DNA of 64,000 bases, from positions 1 through 64,000 of the IMG/VR virus record IMGVR_UViG_3300030102_007483; one strand, written 5' to 3'. The number at the start of each line of letters is the position of its first letter. The first letter of the stretch is position 1. Below, piece by piece: positions 44,401-53,051 of this stretch. The position numbers were made by a program, and so were the translations under genes. The notes under the pieces were generated by a model. That model was not told the origin of the DNA. It did not search any database and worked only from the letters and a program-made list of their open reading frames with translations. Source of the stretch: a virus.

Positions 44401-47021
44401 ACAGCAACGTATCCGGTCGTGTTGATCCTTCGATGACGACTCAAGATGGTCGACAAGTGTTTGCTTTCTTCAACGAATCTATGAAGAACCGTGGTGCTCA
44501 GCGTGTGACATCGCAGAACATGTTTACAGGTCTTTACGCAGACATCAACGCAAAGTTTACAGACGACCCCACAGTAGCTAACCGGGTTGCGGTGTTGATT
44601 GCTGGGCATGGTCAAGCTCACGCGGCGAAAAAACGTTGGGTCGACCTTGGAGTGGCGGCGGACGAAGATCTGGCAAGATCAATGCGCCAATACATCGTCG
44701 GTGAGTCTATCGATCCCGATGATGTCGTTCGAGTCAAAAACGCTTTCGACTCTCTTGGTTACAACCCCAACATGGTCGAGGGATACGCTTTGGACGGCGT
44801 AACTATGTTTATACCCAGAGCCGGTAGAGAGCGTTTGAATATGGTTCTCGCTCAAGCTCAGGATCCTTCGCTGCTCAAAACAGACAATATGGATACTATT
44901 TCTGCCTTGAATGAAATCTCATCGGCGGGAGAAAGAATCATTACTGGTGCCGGTACAAACAGCACTACGGCACTTAGTTTCGCACTTTTTTACCGATACC
45001 TGAAAACACGAATGGTTCGTGGTCACTTTGTTCTTAAGTCTCGATATTTTTGGATGAACACATTTGATCACTTCAATCAAACGGCTCAACGCGCCGGGTT
45101 TAGAACTGCCGCGATATCAACGACTCGTATGTTCACGCAGAATGTCCTTTCAAACCCAATAGGTCAGGCGTTTGTTTTTGCGGCAAGAAGAACGGGTAAG
45201 GGAGATGCCGCAGAGGCTGCGCGTCGGGTTCTGCAAGAAGGTGGGGACAAAGCTGCCGAGTGGGCGGGTAAACTGACTCGCGGGTCAAAATGGCACATCA
45301 AACTCAATCCAATATTGGAGGGTGCGGAAGGCATCGTAATGATTGCCGGAAAGCCCTACAGGAACACAGATATTAGGCAAGCGGCTCTTGAAGCAGGTAT
45401 TTTTGCCTCATTCGACACCAGTCAGTTGGGTACAAAAATTCAAAATGTCGGGAACCTTTTTCTTCAGACTGAGGCGAAGAAGGGTCGACTGACAAAACTT
45501 GGAACAGATATCCTCGACGACGTGAAGGGAGCATCGGAAGACATCGCAGAAGCGTGGGCCGAACGAGAGCGACTCGGATGCATGATTACCCTGATGGAAG
45601 CGGGTATCGACCCGAGAACTGCCGCAAAGATAAGCATCGAGGCACTGTACGATTACGCAGGAAGCATGTCGAAAGGTGATCGAAACTTTTTGCTGAACAT
45701 ATTCTTCCCATTCTGGGCCTTCCAGAAAAACGCAAACCGACAAATTTTCGACGCGATGTTCAGTCCCGAAGGCGCTTACAGGCTCGGTGTCATGCGTAGA
45801 GCCTATGACAAGGGCAGTGAATACCTTAGTTATCTTACCTATGGTGCAATGGTCGACGAGAACGGTATTGCCGTCGACTCTTTGCCCCCAGAACTACGAA
45901 GCACATATTTTGCTTTCAAAAAGCAAATGCAAGACCTGTATGGTGAGAACGGAAAAATTCCAGCACCTATACAAGAGGAAATACGATTGTTTGTCGCGCA
46001 GTCCATGATCAAGACAACCGGCGGTAAAGTCATGCAAGGGTCTGTGTACTACGACGATTTTATCGATATTGCTGCGTCGATCAAGGGTGAGGATGGTAAA
46101 TCTGTGGGCTTAGATCGAAGAGCACTCGCTTCGTACTACATGCCTATTCCTGATAGGTCCGGACTGCAGACCTACTTTAGAGATCGCATTTCATTCCCTC
46201 TGCCCTACGCGCCAGAGAAGTTCGGTGAAACGCCTGTAAACTACGCTCCTCCCGAAGATTTTCAGAACACAACTAAAGCTTGGAATGATCTGTATCGACA
46301 GAAGAGAGCCGACGCTCCTTACATGGCTTTCTTTATGCCTGAACCCACTTATGTTGCAGCGTTCAATCACTTCTCGTACTTGATGGCAACTAAGATCCTC
46401 ATGATGCAAAAAATGGAGGACATGGGTGACCGTTGGTTTACGGACGAAGACGATGGTTCCGATGCCATCACACCACTTGCTGCAGTCAACGCGCTGCTGA
46501 GCCCCGCTCGTGCGCCGGTCCTTTCCGACGTTCAAGCAAGTTTAGGTACGGGTGGAGCGACGATTCCGAAAAGAATTGCCCAAGACCTTGTTCATTTTTT
46601 CGACTATCACCTGATTGATTTGCTTGAGTTAGATGAGTCCGAAGATATTTTTGATATTCAACTGCAACAACAACGGGATGAGGCCGAGGGTCGAGAGCCT
46701 CGGGATCTGCCGATAAAACCTATTGATGCAGCTATTGTGCCGACAAAACGATACTACATGATGCCCGGCGTAGCACAAATGTTGTTTATCAATAGTCCGC
46801 TTGGAGAGTTGAACGACATCCTCCTGAAGGCAGAAAAGACTCCGATGGAAAAAGCATCCGGCATAAGAGGTGACGTTCAAAAGTGGTTGAGAGTGTTCAC
46901 GGGTCTGGATCAAAGAGAAATTATCAGAGACAGGACGGTGATGTCAGAAAAGTTCCGGGCCGAAGATCAAACGTCTGACGTCACAAAGGAAAGGGCCAGA
47001 GAAAAAACTCAACTAGATTGA
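38478..47021 (+). CDS. Giant polyvalent virion protein with zincin and GNAT-like motifs, 2847 aa
   Basis: A GTG-started frame of 8.5 kb, the largest here. The visible parts, in order, are: acidic, disordered N-terminus (1-100); helical region; hydrophobic segment near 470-500 (ASFAMGSAGLVAAILTPDLF); coiled helices to about 950; H1136-E-x-x-H1140 in an E-T-L-I-H-E-L-L-H-A-A context, typical of zinc metallopeptidases; a GNAT acetyltransferase-like motif RGRGFGT near 1388-1394 followed by a conserved-looking A-L-R-V-Y-A-K-L; a helical rest; and an aromatic C-terminal domain (NIFFPFWAFQKNANRQIFDA, near 2410). Giant multi-domain proteins like this travel in the virion and enter the host. No RNA-polymerase motifs were seen. 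Confidence 0.75.
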   Translation: MAETQKQMEDRLARLKASDPGDMTIDLDDAPVGDKKPAKKGTDVDEKPPTEDDKLGKFEKFPEFEEMDIDLLTKDLQMKRLGIRIASEAESTKRINPKLAAEKKEKNEPILASDEILKAHAELAGFTVEDFKKAAEFQEAPIQNFFRDIGDQGRPVQEVFDAYKTQESLWSKTQQQRKVLARGEKVRIKGIERVVTGEKKLSPEKRKETLQVLLAAKDPRLKSRIFTGDADSGEAEDAIAKPGQAGYDRLTMQANKLINKELADDKEQAEIYQSHIAALGPPTTGAMIRNTLGERKFQEMVNQISTHKLNKMAKRQGVQRGTEAYEELRAKSNRDALYEAALLRTVNKYYLPGFVQYDQIDPGNVRGAEDTKDKWWITQAMKNAADVRIEVVGLDPKGIPVYRLTSPTWHIFEMADSVQAGIAGAIERLSDDERDESILTAIREGSLDGIRNRRDFLKAALSSEAAENGGLASFAMGSAGLVAAILTPDLFMGAAAVARTTKRVAQIASETAGFRRAAPALVESLGDGATSYAKTEDVLEAAEAAVARGDYDSALLILEEAKTIAKKGDEALSKARGENVEIAREVDRLDVDIAARMGKKVPESTFAEGKRVASKIPGSFGETAQNVHMGARRVMLRGESLDQFTGFPELLSFEKMIDSLKESVDILKSGDLKNAFNAKLREMVANPFRNAVDELLTETGVGVGDINRSVGLRQQSLDLMTFLNSTKSTRILRDDPQLYRSEVIRIAKKIDFDDADKEKAFFNALEKRFPDLLDEANNIGKTLSKVSIAEARQATSRGIAAIRGNLESRAASSAFIRERVAEQAKVAAEPLLIKLTDRYAEVGRDRLSPQALQIQDAILDIYPNIDSSEIRKFTRMMDQEAKKFADSKKGRTVADFYAERFGGIKKGLDDVADEVKPKDVKPETQKDPTIDEVTPKDVAPEPQPAPPARDLLDDVEAGNISKLPKGLQDALRGIANDAKKRGGFSGPIQGVKPQQVLPEVEDAFADLMNADRRTQEVRPAIHVLKSSSPGLSARTLYNHVSKMTRMDEVCDFLARHAELDSTRLLAQKILPNLRRDPGQFRVISGKVDDVDLSVRDAHGLYFPNTHRIFIRGAQKPARLGDEIPIETGLTEETLIHELLHAATAVFIQKNPNAKVVRDLDQLISEVRTGLGDLIKQMTDAGRGNQLGSVSFYSNNFDSYVGSADEFLVRAMTDPKFQRLLKLIKVTPRLSIWNKFTRAVASIFGIRKEDETTALSQALIASERVIQKSVKFDQRPASDAEPIVKVLRPTQGTPGVDVGEQVGMIDEFSGLPLYAENALPDRIKPDVFITSPKLRNRPENGITLQTDNLSDLISLRDSFTETFSGVRIPRSDSEQVVRVSNSFIDVGLRGRGFGTDLYLRALKYAQNEGVGFVSDVSPTGEALRVYAKLRSMGVGFRRLPVRLADGSLGEASYIDAVSLAKVDLDDLAVTHGLQNRSSMFGPYDSFETIPSKVLYSKLADTSDPLVVEFLENGQAIIRAIGETASVDDFIRVLGRISRRDLDEKGMNIVTDWLKTRGINVGFQGAKFTSANPADIERAESEFASAFAAYVDSGRATDPELVKPFNTVREWVSGKYTALRSAEADGAPFEIDDRLTLQLDKMMRVPSKRVGMPNIVGMLKDALIKPDLGGTSVDVLEEIARESFRLGTPIKKKDLQEQFTKALKAYNAGRKEEAVIRLPGPVSIRGWNASSSTGAKEFTLDELADIQQSLETAKRLELQEARKLGMPTAARAIEEKNPSELVDQWVTQNPVQGAFRFMYLGGDAFADMRLLPPVVRDAIMAGTRAVQQAIGDAITLVAEKDIAKLTQLLTGAPNVQFTKGGRSAISAGHDHMAAVSLNLGRYFASVNQTNLGIVRNFVQRVRVLDSTAKAAAELSAEELGKVSEIVNDLISGDKASRFVTEVFKAAGFTGSRIEPKFFTEPATGLDPGGLLEILMYYSNVSGRVDPSMTTQDGRQVFAFFNESMKNRGAQRVTSQNMFTGLYADINAKFTDDPTVANRVAVLIAGHGQAHAAKKRWVDLGVAADEDLARSMRQYIVGESIDPDDVVRVKNAFDSLGYNPNMVEGYALDGVTMFIPRAGRERLNMVLAQAQDPSLLKTDNMDTISALNEISSAGERIITGAGTNSTTALSFALFYRYLKTRMVRGHFVLKSRYFWMNTFDHFNQTAQRAGFRTAAISTTRMFTQNVLSNPIGQAFVFAARRTGKGDAAEAARRVLQEGGDKAAEWAGKLTRGSKWHIKLNPILEGAEGIVMIAGKPYRNTDIRQAALEAGIFASFDTSQLGTKIQNVGNLFLQTEAKKGRLTKLGTDILDDVKGASEDIAEAWAERERLGCMITLMEAGIDPRTAAKISIEALYDYAGSMSKGDRNFLLNIFFPFWAFQKNANRQIFDAMFSPEGAYRLGVMRRAYDKGSEYLSYLTYGAMVDENGIAVDSLPPELRSTYFAFKKQMQDLYGENGKIPAPIQEEIRLFVAQSMIKTTGGKVMQGSVYYDDFIDIAASIKGEDGKSVGLDRRALASYYMPIPDRSGLQTYFRDRISFPLPYAPEKFGETPVNYAPPEDFQNTTKAWNDLYRQKRADAPYMAFFMPEPTYVAAFNHFSYLMATKILMMQKMEDMGDRWFTDEDDGSDAITPLAAVNALLSPARAPVLSDVQASLGTGGATIPKRIAQDLVHFFDYHLIDLLELDESEDIFDIQLQQQRDEAEGREPRDLPIKPIDAAIVPTKRYYMMPGVAQMLFINSPLGELNDILLKAEKTPMEKASGIRGDVQKWLRVFTGLDQREIIRDRTVMSEKFRAEDQTSDVTKERAREKTQLD

Positions 47022-47100
47022 TACTTAGTGTCATAAGGTCGTTTATCTCTTATACATTTTTAGTGTTACAATGGTGCCACCGCTGCACCGGGAGTCATCG

Positions 47101-47532
47101 ATGGGCATCAAACAATTCACTCACTTCGGATATTCGTACAAACACAACGCGAGTTTGACCGATTCATATTCAGTCTTCGAGCTTACGGTAGACGCAACCA
47201 ACTCTCCAAATTCAGCAGCGGTTCCCTCAAGCTGTCATCTTGATTCGATCGAGTTTGAGTTGTCATCTACCGACGCCACAGAAAAAGTGACGATGTTTTT
47301 GGCTCGAGACTCAGCGGGCGTGGTTCCGATTACAACCGATCAGCTTTCAACAGCAGAGCAGGTACCTACAATTATTACCGGTTCTGCTGGCGGATGTAGC
47401 TTTACAATTGGTAAGGATTTTCACTTCGACTCAAGCGTTACAAACGCAACAATTGGATCTATTTATGTGGCGGCTAAGCTCCCTTCGGGCAAGAGCAGCA
47501 CCGCAAAAATTAGATTGAACTGGAGAGGATAA
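47101..47532 (+). CDS. Small beta-rich fibre-module protein, 143 aa
   Basis: GGGAG lies six bases before ATG 47101, preferred over 47071. The protein is beta-rich and Ser/Thr-rich, starting MGIKQFTHFGYSYKHNASL, with two cysteines. Its end (SSTAKIRLNWRG) has the alternating pattern of a strand that packs on a trimer. It is the first gene of the fibre module and ends one base into the next gene. Probably a fibre or tail-tip accessory. No family recognised. A TATACA lies at 47051. Confidence 0.6.
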   Translation: MGIKQFTHFGYSYKHNASLTDSYSVFELTVDATNSPNSAAVPSSCHLDSIEFELSSTDATEKVTMFLARDSAGVVPITTDQLSTAEQVPTIITGSAGGCSFTIGKDFHFDSSVTNATIGSIYVAAKLPSGKSSTAKIRLNWRG

Positions 47533-49481
47533 TGGGAAGTAGCTCACTTGTCGGAAATCTATTTGACGGATCTGTAAAAGCTGATGCCGATGGCAATGTC
47601 AGCATTTCTGGGGATCTGGTCGTAAGCGGTTCGACAACAACAGTATCGACATCGAATACTACATTAGCAGATCAACTGATCGAGTTAGGTTCGGGTCGAA
47701 CTGGGTCGGCCTCCGGCGACGCCGGAATCATCATTGAGCGCGGCAGCGACACCAACGTTTTTCTCGGATTCGACGAGAGTGAGGACAAGGTCACGTTTGC
47801 CACCACCTCCGCCACGGGTGCTTCTACTGGTGACCTCACACTTACTGACGCTGCCCTCAAGACGGGTGCAATCACAGCTTCTGGCGACATCTCCACAACC
47901 GGAGAGGTGAAGACCGCCAAGGTTTCATTCACCGATGGCGACGACGCAATCACAATCGCCGACGGTGGCGGCATCACAGCCAACACCAGTCTGACGCTCG
48001 CGAGCGGTGCCACAGTCACTGCAATCAATGACGAAGACAACATGACCAGCAACAGTGCGACCGCACTGGCGACTCAGCAGAGCATCAAGGCGTACGTTGA
48101 CGCTCAAGCAGGTGGCGGTGGTACCATGGATAACTGGGTGCTGGAGGACGACGACGGCACCGAAGTCACAGTATCCAACGGCAAGGAAGTCAAGTTCATC
48201 GGATCTGGTCTGACAACCAACTTTACAGATACCGACAACGGAACCGACGCTGACCCATTTGACCTCACGTTCACCGTGGATGCCGCACAAACTGGCATCA
48301 ACTCTATTCTCAACACAAGTTTGGTCGTAGGACGAGACGCAGACAATCAGATTAAATTCAGCACTGACAACGAGATCATTTTCCGAGTATCTGGCGGTGA
48401 TGGCGTCACAATGAAGGCCAGCGGTGAAATCGAGGCTACGTCACTGGATATTAGTGGTGACGCGGACATCGACGGCACGCTTGAAGCAGACGCCATCACG
48501 GTGGGCGGCACGGCTCTTGATGAGTTTATTCAAGACACTGTCGGTGCCATGGTTTCATCGAACACTGAGACTGGCATTGCAGTTACCTACGAGGACGGTG
48601 ACGGAACACTCGACTTTGTTTTATCAGCACCAACTTCTCTTGGAACCATCACCCAAGACACCGTGACGTTTACGTCGACGAACGCAAACGACCCTCAAGT
48701 CTTTATCAAGAACACGACTAACGATGCCAGTGGCCCTGTTCTGGTGCTTGAAAACGATCGAGGCTCCAACAACGGAGCAGACAATGACATTTGCGGAATC
48801 ATCGAGTTCAAGGGAACTGATGACGCTTCGGAACAGACTACTTTTGCGCTGGTGTCTGCCACCGTAAAGGATGCAAGCAACGGCGCTGAAGGTGGAGAGT
48901 TTGGTGTTGAAGTCGCAACTCACGATGGCGAGATGCAGTTTGGCTTGAAGATCACCGATGGTGATGCTGAGGATGAACTGGATGTTGAGATCGGTAGCGG
49001 TATTAACTCCGTCACTACAGCCGCAGGATACGTCAAGGGCGCCAATGGTGTATTGATTCCAGAGGGGAAATCGCTGCATATCGAAACGCCAATGCTTGCT
49101 ACAGCAGATCACACTGCGACCGGCATTACAACTCTCCTGACTGCCAGCGAAAACATCGCCCAAGGAAACTTGGTTTATGTATCTGGTAACGGGACGATTG
49201 GGATTGCCGACGCGGATGCAGTAGCTAAAATGCCTGCCATTGGAATCGCAGTTGCGGCTATCAATCAAAATCAGCCGGGGGCTGTGCTTCTGCAAGGAAT
49301 GTTCCGCGATGACACGTTCAACTTTACCGCGGGCAACAGATTGTTTGCGAGCACCACTGACGGCGGGATCACAGCGACTGTACCTAGCGGTAGCAATGAT
49401 GTGGCTCAAGCTGTTGGAGTTGCACTGAGCGACGACGTTATTTACTTCAAGCCCGACATGACACTGGTGGAAATCAGTTAA
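47532..49481 (+). CDS. Tail fibre-like protein, 649 aa
   Basis: The N-terminal 110 residues follow a pattern familiar from tail fibres of environmental phages: GNLFDGSVKADADGNVSISG, G-D-L-V-V-S-G-S-T-T-T-V, then DQLIELGSGRTGSA and D-A-G-I-I-I-E-R-G. Repeated Asp/Thr/Gly/Ala-rich strands with a possible beta-helix follow to the C-terminus. It would project from the tail and contact the host surface. The C-terminal 150 residues contain a further beta domain (GIAVAAINQNQPGAVLLQGM). No chaperone or enzyme motif was seen. Confidence 0.75.
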   Translation: MGSSSLVGNLFDGSVKADADGNVSISGDLVVSGSTTTVSTSNTTLADQLIELGSGRTGSASGDAGIIIERGSDTNVFLGFDESEDKVTFATTSATGASTGDLTLTDAALKTGAITASGDISTTGEVKTAKVSFTDGDDAITIADGGGITANTSLTLASGATVTAINDEDNMTSNSATALATQQSIKAYVDAQAGGGGTMDNWVLEDDDGTEVTVSNGKEVKFIGSGLTTNFTDTDNGTDADPFDLTFTVDAAQTGINSILNTSLVVGRDADNQIKFSTDNEIIFRVSGGDGVTMKASGEIEATSLDISGDADIDGTLEADAITVGGTALDEFIQDTVGAMVSSNTETGIAVTYEDGDGTLDFVLSAPTSLGTITQDTVTFTSTNANDPQVFIKNTTNDASGPVLVLENDRGSNNGADNDICGIIEFKGTDDASEQTTFALVSATVKDASNGAEGGEFGVEVATHDGEMQFGLKITDGDAEDELDVEIGSGINSVTTAAGYVKGANGVLIPEGKSLHIETPMLATADHTATGITTLLTASENIAQGNLVYVSGNGTIGIADADAVAKMPAIGIAVAAINQNQPGAVLLQGMFRDDTFNFTAGNRLFASTTDGGITATVPSGSNDVAQAVGVALSDDVIYFKPDMTLVEIS

Positions 49482-50671
49482 TGGGTGACTACTCACAAGT
49501 GCACGATGTTGGTGTTGCTAACATTGCACAAATCAACGACGTTCCCGTAGCTAACTGCGGTCAAGTAAACGACTGCACAAAGGCGGCAGCGGCATCAGGG
49601 GCCACTCGTTGGGTTGTTGGTATGTCCACATTCCGGGTTGGGTATGCAGCAAACAGCGACCGTACATCATGGACTTTTTATGACATGGTTGCAGGTACAG
49701 GACACCCGGATGCGATTGATTTAGGATTCGGAAAAGACTCAAGCGGCAATGGTATTTATGTCATGTCGCGCGACTCATCTAGCAAAGAACTATTTGTTAG
49801 CGGCACAGACGTAACAAACGTCGCAGACTGGAGTACAGTAAACCTAAGTCCCAACAGTGACATTACCACTGTGCGATGGCGCGCCGCATCAAGTGGCGCC
49901 ACTGCTGGCGTTTGGATCGCGGTAGGCGTGCAAAGTAATAAGAAAATTTATCGTTCAACTGACGGAGCATCGAGCTGGACAGCTATTAATCTTAGCGGGC
50001 TCACAGGCCACAACACCGATAAAATAAAAGGGATTGATGGTGATGGCGCAGGTAAGTGGATGTTTGGCCAAGAAGACAGGATTTATTACAGCACGGACGA
50101 TGGAGCTAACTGGGCGGTTTCGACGCCTTTCTCCGGCGACACAGGTGAAAACGCTGTTCATGACATAACTGGGATTAAGTACACAAATTCATCTTGGGTT
50201 ATTACATACGAAGTTGTGTTGTCAGGTGTCTTCCAAGCCAAGACTTACATTCGATCTTGCGCCGAGACAGACATCACAGATTGGAGTGATGGGGTCGATA
50301 CTGGCGCACCAAACCATAGCAGTGGAAATGTCGCTAGTCGAACATCAATTGCATCCAGCAACGGTCGAATTGCTATTGTGCCTCATAAATCACCAACAGT
50401 TGCAAGGGCAGATATTAACGGGAAAACAATCAGTAATGTCGCGGCAATCAACAAAGCAAGCGACACAGGATCTACTGATCGGTTCCGAGATATTGAGTGC
50501 GATGGATCAACATGGATGATTGTCACACTTAACGGTGATGTATACGAATCAACGGACAATGCAGAGTCGTGGTCTAAAACTCTTGACGACATGGGGTCAA
50601 CAAACGCTACAGGTGGTGTAACTGGTGATGACTCGATCGCAGTAACTTGCGATGTGTTCGGTCCACTTTAA
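49481..50671 (+). CDS. Asp-box beta-propeller protein, 396 aa (paralogue 1)
   Basis: Several Asp-box words are visible (S-T-D-G-A-S-S-W, S-T-D-D-G-A-N-W, S-T-D-N-A-E-S-W), each ending a propeller blade as in sialidase-like and sortilin-like folds. The N-terminal 35 residues (QVHDVGVANIAQINDVPVAN) are shared with the next gene and probably attach it to the tail. Asp boxes give a fold, not an activity. No sialidase Arg triad was looked for successfully. A receptor-binding role is inferred from its place after the fibre gene. Confidence 0.75.
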   Translation: MGDYSQVHDVGVANIAQINDVPVANCGQVNDCTKAAAASGATRWVVGMSTFRVGYAANSDRTSWTFYDMVAGTGHPDAIDLGFGKDSSGNGIYVMSRDSSSKELFVSGTDVTNVADWSTVNLSPNSDITTVRWRAASSGATAGVWIAVGVQSNKKIYRSTDGASSWTAINLSGLTGHNTDKIKGIDGDGAGKWMFGQEDRIYYSTDDGANWAVSTPFSGDTGENAVHDITGIKYTNSSWVITYEVVLSGVFQAKTYIRSCAETDITDWSDGVDTGAPNHSSGNVASRTSIASSNGRIAIVPHKSPTVARADINGKTISNVAAINKASDTGSTDRFRDIECDGSTWMIVTLNGDVYESTDNAESWSKTLDDMGSTNATGGVTGDDSIAVTCDVFGPL

Positions 50672-51843
50672 TGGGTGACATCAACCAAATAAGCGACGTA
50701 GCTCCTGCAAGCATCTCGCAGATCAACGACGTGCCATACGCAAACTGTGCGGAGGTCAACGACTGCACGTCGCCATCACTCGGAGCTACCCGGTGGGTCA
50801 TCGGTGCCGATGATGGACTCATTGCACACGCCGCCAACAGTGACCGAACTTCGTGGACCACATACGACAGCATCGCCACTTCAGACACAAACGACAATGA
50901 CTATGATATTGCGTTTGGAAAAAATAACAGCGGCGCAGGCATTTTCGTCTGCACACGAGACGGTTCAGTCCGTGAGCTTCAGGTTTCAGGCACAGATGTG
51001 ACCTCTACCGCCTCTTGGACCGACGTTTCAACGAACGCGGCAGCCGAGGGTGGATCAGCAAACAAGAAGCTCATCATGTCGGTTCGATGGGGTGCTCGAT
51101 CCGACGGGACTGCCGCAGGAACTTGGATGGCTGTGGGTCACCAAGGAGACCAAGACATTTATCGATCTACGGATGGGGGCGCGAACTGGAGCGCGATTGA
51201 CTTGTCTGGTTTGACGGGTCACGACAGTCAGGTTTTCATCAACGGTATTGCCAGCGACGGTCAGGGGAAATGGGCCTTCGCTCAAGGAAATCGGTTTTAC
51301 TACAGTACGAACGATGGGGCATCATTTGCTGTTTCTACACCTTTCGATAGCGGAGGTGGCAAAGGCGTTCCGGGTCGAATCCATGCAATCATTTTTACCA
51401 ACAACTCGTGGGTAATCATGTACAGCACTAGCTCCCAAGTTCATGTCCGCTCATGCGCGGCATCGGACATTACTGACTGGGGCACCGAGGTTCGGCTGAA
51501 CAACCTACTGCACATGTCGTCCAATAAACAAAAGGGACAAATGGCGGCTGACGCTTCAGGTCGTGTGGTTGCAACAACGAATAGACTCGAAGCTGATCTG
51601 TACTACTTTGACGTGAATGGCAAGGTCATCAGCAACAGCAACCTTGTGACTTTGAGTATGTCTGGCGATAATATTCAAGATGTTGCAACCGATGGCTCAA
51701 CATGGTTGCTCGCTTGCGCCGATGGTGATGTCTGGGAGTCCACAAACGCCGGTGCATCGTGGAGTCAGATCGCTAATAATCAAGGTGCGGACAGTGCTGA
51801 TGACTTTACATCTGTTACGTGTGACGTAGTTTTACCCCTATAA
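50671..51843 (+). CDS. Asp-box beta-propeller protein, 390 aa (paralogue 2)
   Basis: The start at 50671 (MGDINQISDVAPASISQIND) overlaps the upstream stop as TAATG. It is clearly a tandem copy of the gene before it: same N-terminal NDVP-Y-A-N-C module, same Asp-box words (S-T-D-G-G-A-N-W, S-T-N-D-G-A-S-F, S-T-N-A-G-A-S-W), similar spacing and the same C-terminal T-S-V-T-C-D-V. Surface loops differ, as expected if the copies bind different targets. An earlier ATG at 50647 would extend into the upstream gene without support. Confidence 0.75.
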   Translation: MGDINQISDVAPASISQINDVPYANCAEVNDCTSPSLGATRWVIGADDGLIAHAANSDRTSWTTYDSIATSDTNDNDYDIAFGKNNSGAGIFVCTRDGSVRELQVSGTDVTSTASWTDVSTNAAAEGGSANKKLIMSVRWGARSDGTAAGTWMAVGHQGDQDIYRSTDGGANWSAIDLSGLTGHDSQVFINGIASDGQGKWAFAQGNRFYYSTNDGASFAVSTPFDSGGGKGVPGRIHAIIFTNNSWVIMYSTSSQVHVRSCAASDITDWGTEVRLNNLLHMSSNKQKGQMAADASGRVVATTNRLEADLYYFDVNGKVISNSNLVTLSMSGDNIQDVATDGSTWLLACADGDVWESTNAGASWSQIANNQGADSADDFTSVTCDVVLPL

Positions 51844-51869
51844 TGGATTGAATCTAAGAGGAGCTATCC

Positions 51870-52259
51870 GTGAGCAGTAATCTAAAAATAGCGAGTTTTG
51901 ACTCAGCAACGCTTTCGTACAAAATTATTTCTGACTCTAGTATTGGCGCGGCTCCTATAGTCGATGTGACATCAGGTAGCGGTAAGATTTACGATATCAA
52001 TGTAGATACGTCATCTGGCATCAACAACGATTACTTTTTGAAGCTTTGGTTGACAACAGCGTCCGTTAGCATCGGAACTACACCGCCTGACGTAATCATA
52101 AAAATTCCTCAGGACAAAGTCATTCGAACCAACTATCCGGGTGGTTTGCCTTACACATCGCTAAGTGCTGCGTTGGTTTCTGGTGCGGAGGATAGTAATA
52201 CTACGCATACTACAAGCGGTAATAGTGGTACGGTCAACCTCACAATCGTCACGTCATAG
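51870..52259 (+). CDS. Small beta protein, type A copy 1, 129 aa
   Basis: GTG start with AGGAG nearby. Beta-rich, with a D-S-S-S-G-like turn, hydrophobic strands (YFLKLWLTTASVSIGTTPPD) and a C-terminal S-G-T-V-N-L-T-I-V-T-S. The type recurs at 52685, giving an A-B-A-B series with the B type. Probably tail-tip or fibre accessory subunits. No family recognised. Confidence 0.65.
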   Translation: MSSNLKIASFDSATLSYKIISDSSIGAAPIVDVTSGSGKIYDINVDTSSGINNDYFLKLWLTTASVSIGTTPPDVIIKIPQDKVIRTNYPGGLPYTSLSAALVSGAEDSNTTHTTSGNSGTVNLTIVTS

Positions 52260-52268
52260 GAGTTATCA

Positions 52269-52682
52269 ATGAGCGTTAGAGTAACCAATGTACCTCAAAG
52301 ATTAGCCGAAACACTTGTTATTGATTCGTCTGCGGACGCGACGACGGGTAATGCCTCTGGCGCGGCGGGCACAGGAGAAAACATTTTCTCTGGTACAAGC
52401 GGAGCGACCAAATTTTACGCGTGGAAAATTGATGGTACTCAGGCAACAACAGCGTTTTATGTGAAAGTCCAAGAGGCTACTACATACACGCAGAGCACTA
52501 ACTCCCATCCAAGCTATCGATTTTATTGTCCCGCTGGTCAGATCGTTCACTATCTTTTCCCCGAAGGTCAGACGTTTAGTACCGGGATTAGTTTTATTGC
52601 CACGACAACAGCAGCAACATCTGCAGCCAGCCAAACTGCTCCTACAGGGACAGTGTCAGTTACAGTTCTCGGTGGAACCTGA
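52269..52682 (+). CDS. Small beta protein, type B copy 1, 137 aa
   Basis: Characterised by a K-V-Q-E-A-T-T-Y strand, then Y-R-F-Y-C-P-A and FPEGQTFSTGISFIATTTAA, ending T-G-T-V-S-V-T-V-L. The phrase P-E-G-Q-x-[FY]-S-T-G is shared with the gene at 53052. It may form small beta sandwiches that attach to the fibre module. Function unknown. Confidence 0.65.
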   Translation: MSVRVTNVPQRLAETLVIDSSADATTGNASGAAGTGENIFSGTSGATKFYAWKIDGTQATTAFYVKVQEATTYTQSTNSHPSYRFYCPAGQIVHYLFPEGQTFSTGISFIATTTAATSAASQTAPTGTVSVTVLGGT

Positions 52683-52684
52683 TC

Positions 52685-53044
52685 ATGGCGGCGTCACTTT
52701 CACTGACAAAGTTTCATGACTCGGTCGACTACAAACTCGTGCAATGCACTGAGATTGAAGACGCTACCGTTTTTGTGAATGTGACTGGTGCTCCGGGAAC
52801 CCTTCATTCAGCTTCCATTGATTCGAGCAAGTCCAGTAGCAATCTTTCGTTGCATATTCTGGACGGTAAAGACACGAGCAACAGCGAGTTTATTATTCGA
52901 GGAACTGGTCTTGCTGTAAGGTCCGTTCAGATTCCTACTGGATTTACTTTCGACATGTTGAACTTTCGGGTATCTGCGAATAGCGCGGAAAATGATACTA
53001 CTGATTTCAGTGGGACCGTTAACGTAACTTTGGTTTGTAGTTGA
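52685..53044 (+). CDS. Small beta protein, type A copy 2, 119 aa
   Basis: Starts MAASLSLTKFHDSVDYKLV, with the same strand plan and end (S-G-T-V-N-V-T-L-V-C-S) as the type A protein at 51870. Divergence is high, so duplication is old. The gene starts two bases after the previous stop. Function unknown. Confidence 0.65.
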   Translation: MAASLSLTKFHDSVDYKLVQCTEIEDATVFVNVTGAPGTLHSASIDSSKSSSNLSLHILDGKDTSNSEFIIRGTGLAVRSVQIPTGFTFDMLNFRVSANSAENDTTDFSGTVNVTLVCS

Positions 53045-53051
53045 GGTTCGA

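Noticed and set aside
38478-47021. Giant protein as an N4-type virion RNA polymerase, with the repeated hairpins as its promoters
   Set aside because: The size and hairpins suggested it, but I could not find T7/N4 polymerase motifs in the protein, and the hairpins have four-base loops and terminator-like tails.
47018-47056. Promoter before the fibre module (TTGATA and TATACA)
   Set aside because: The two boxes are 27 bases apart. The alternative TTTATC at 18 bases is a poor match, so I did not list it.
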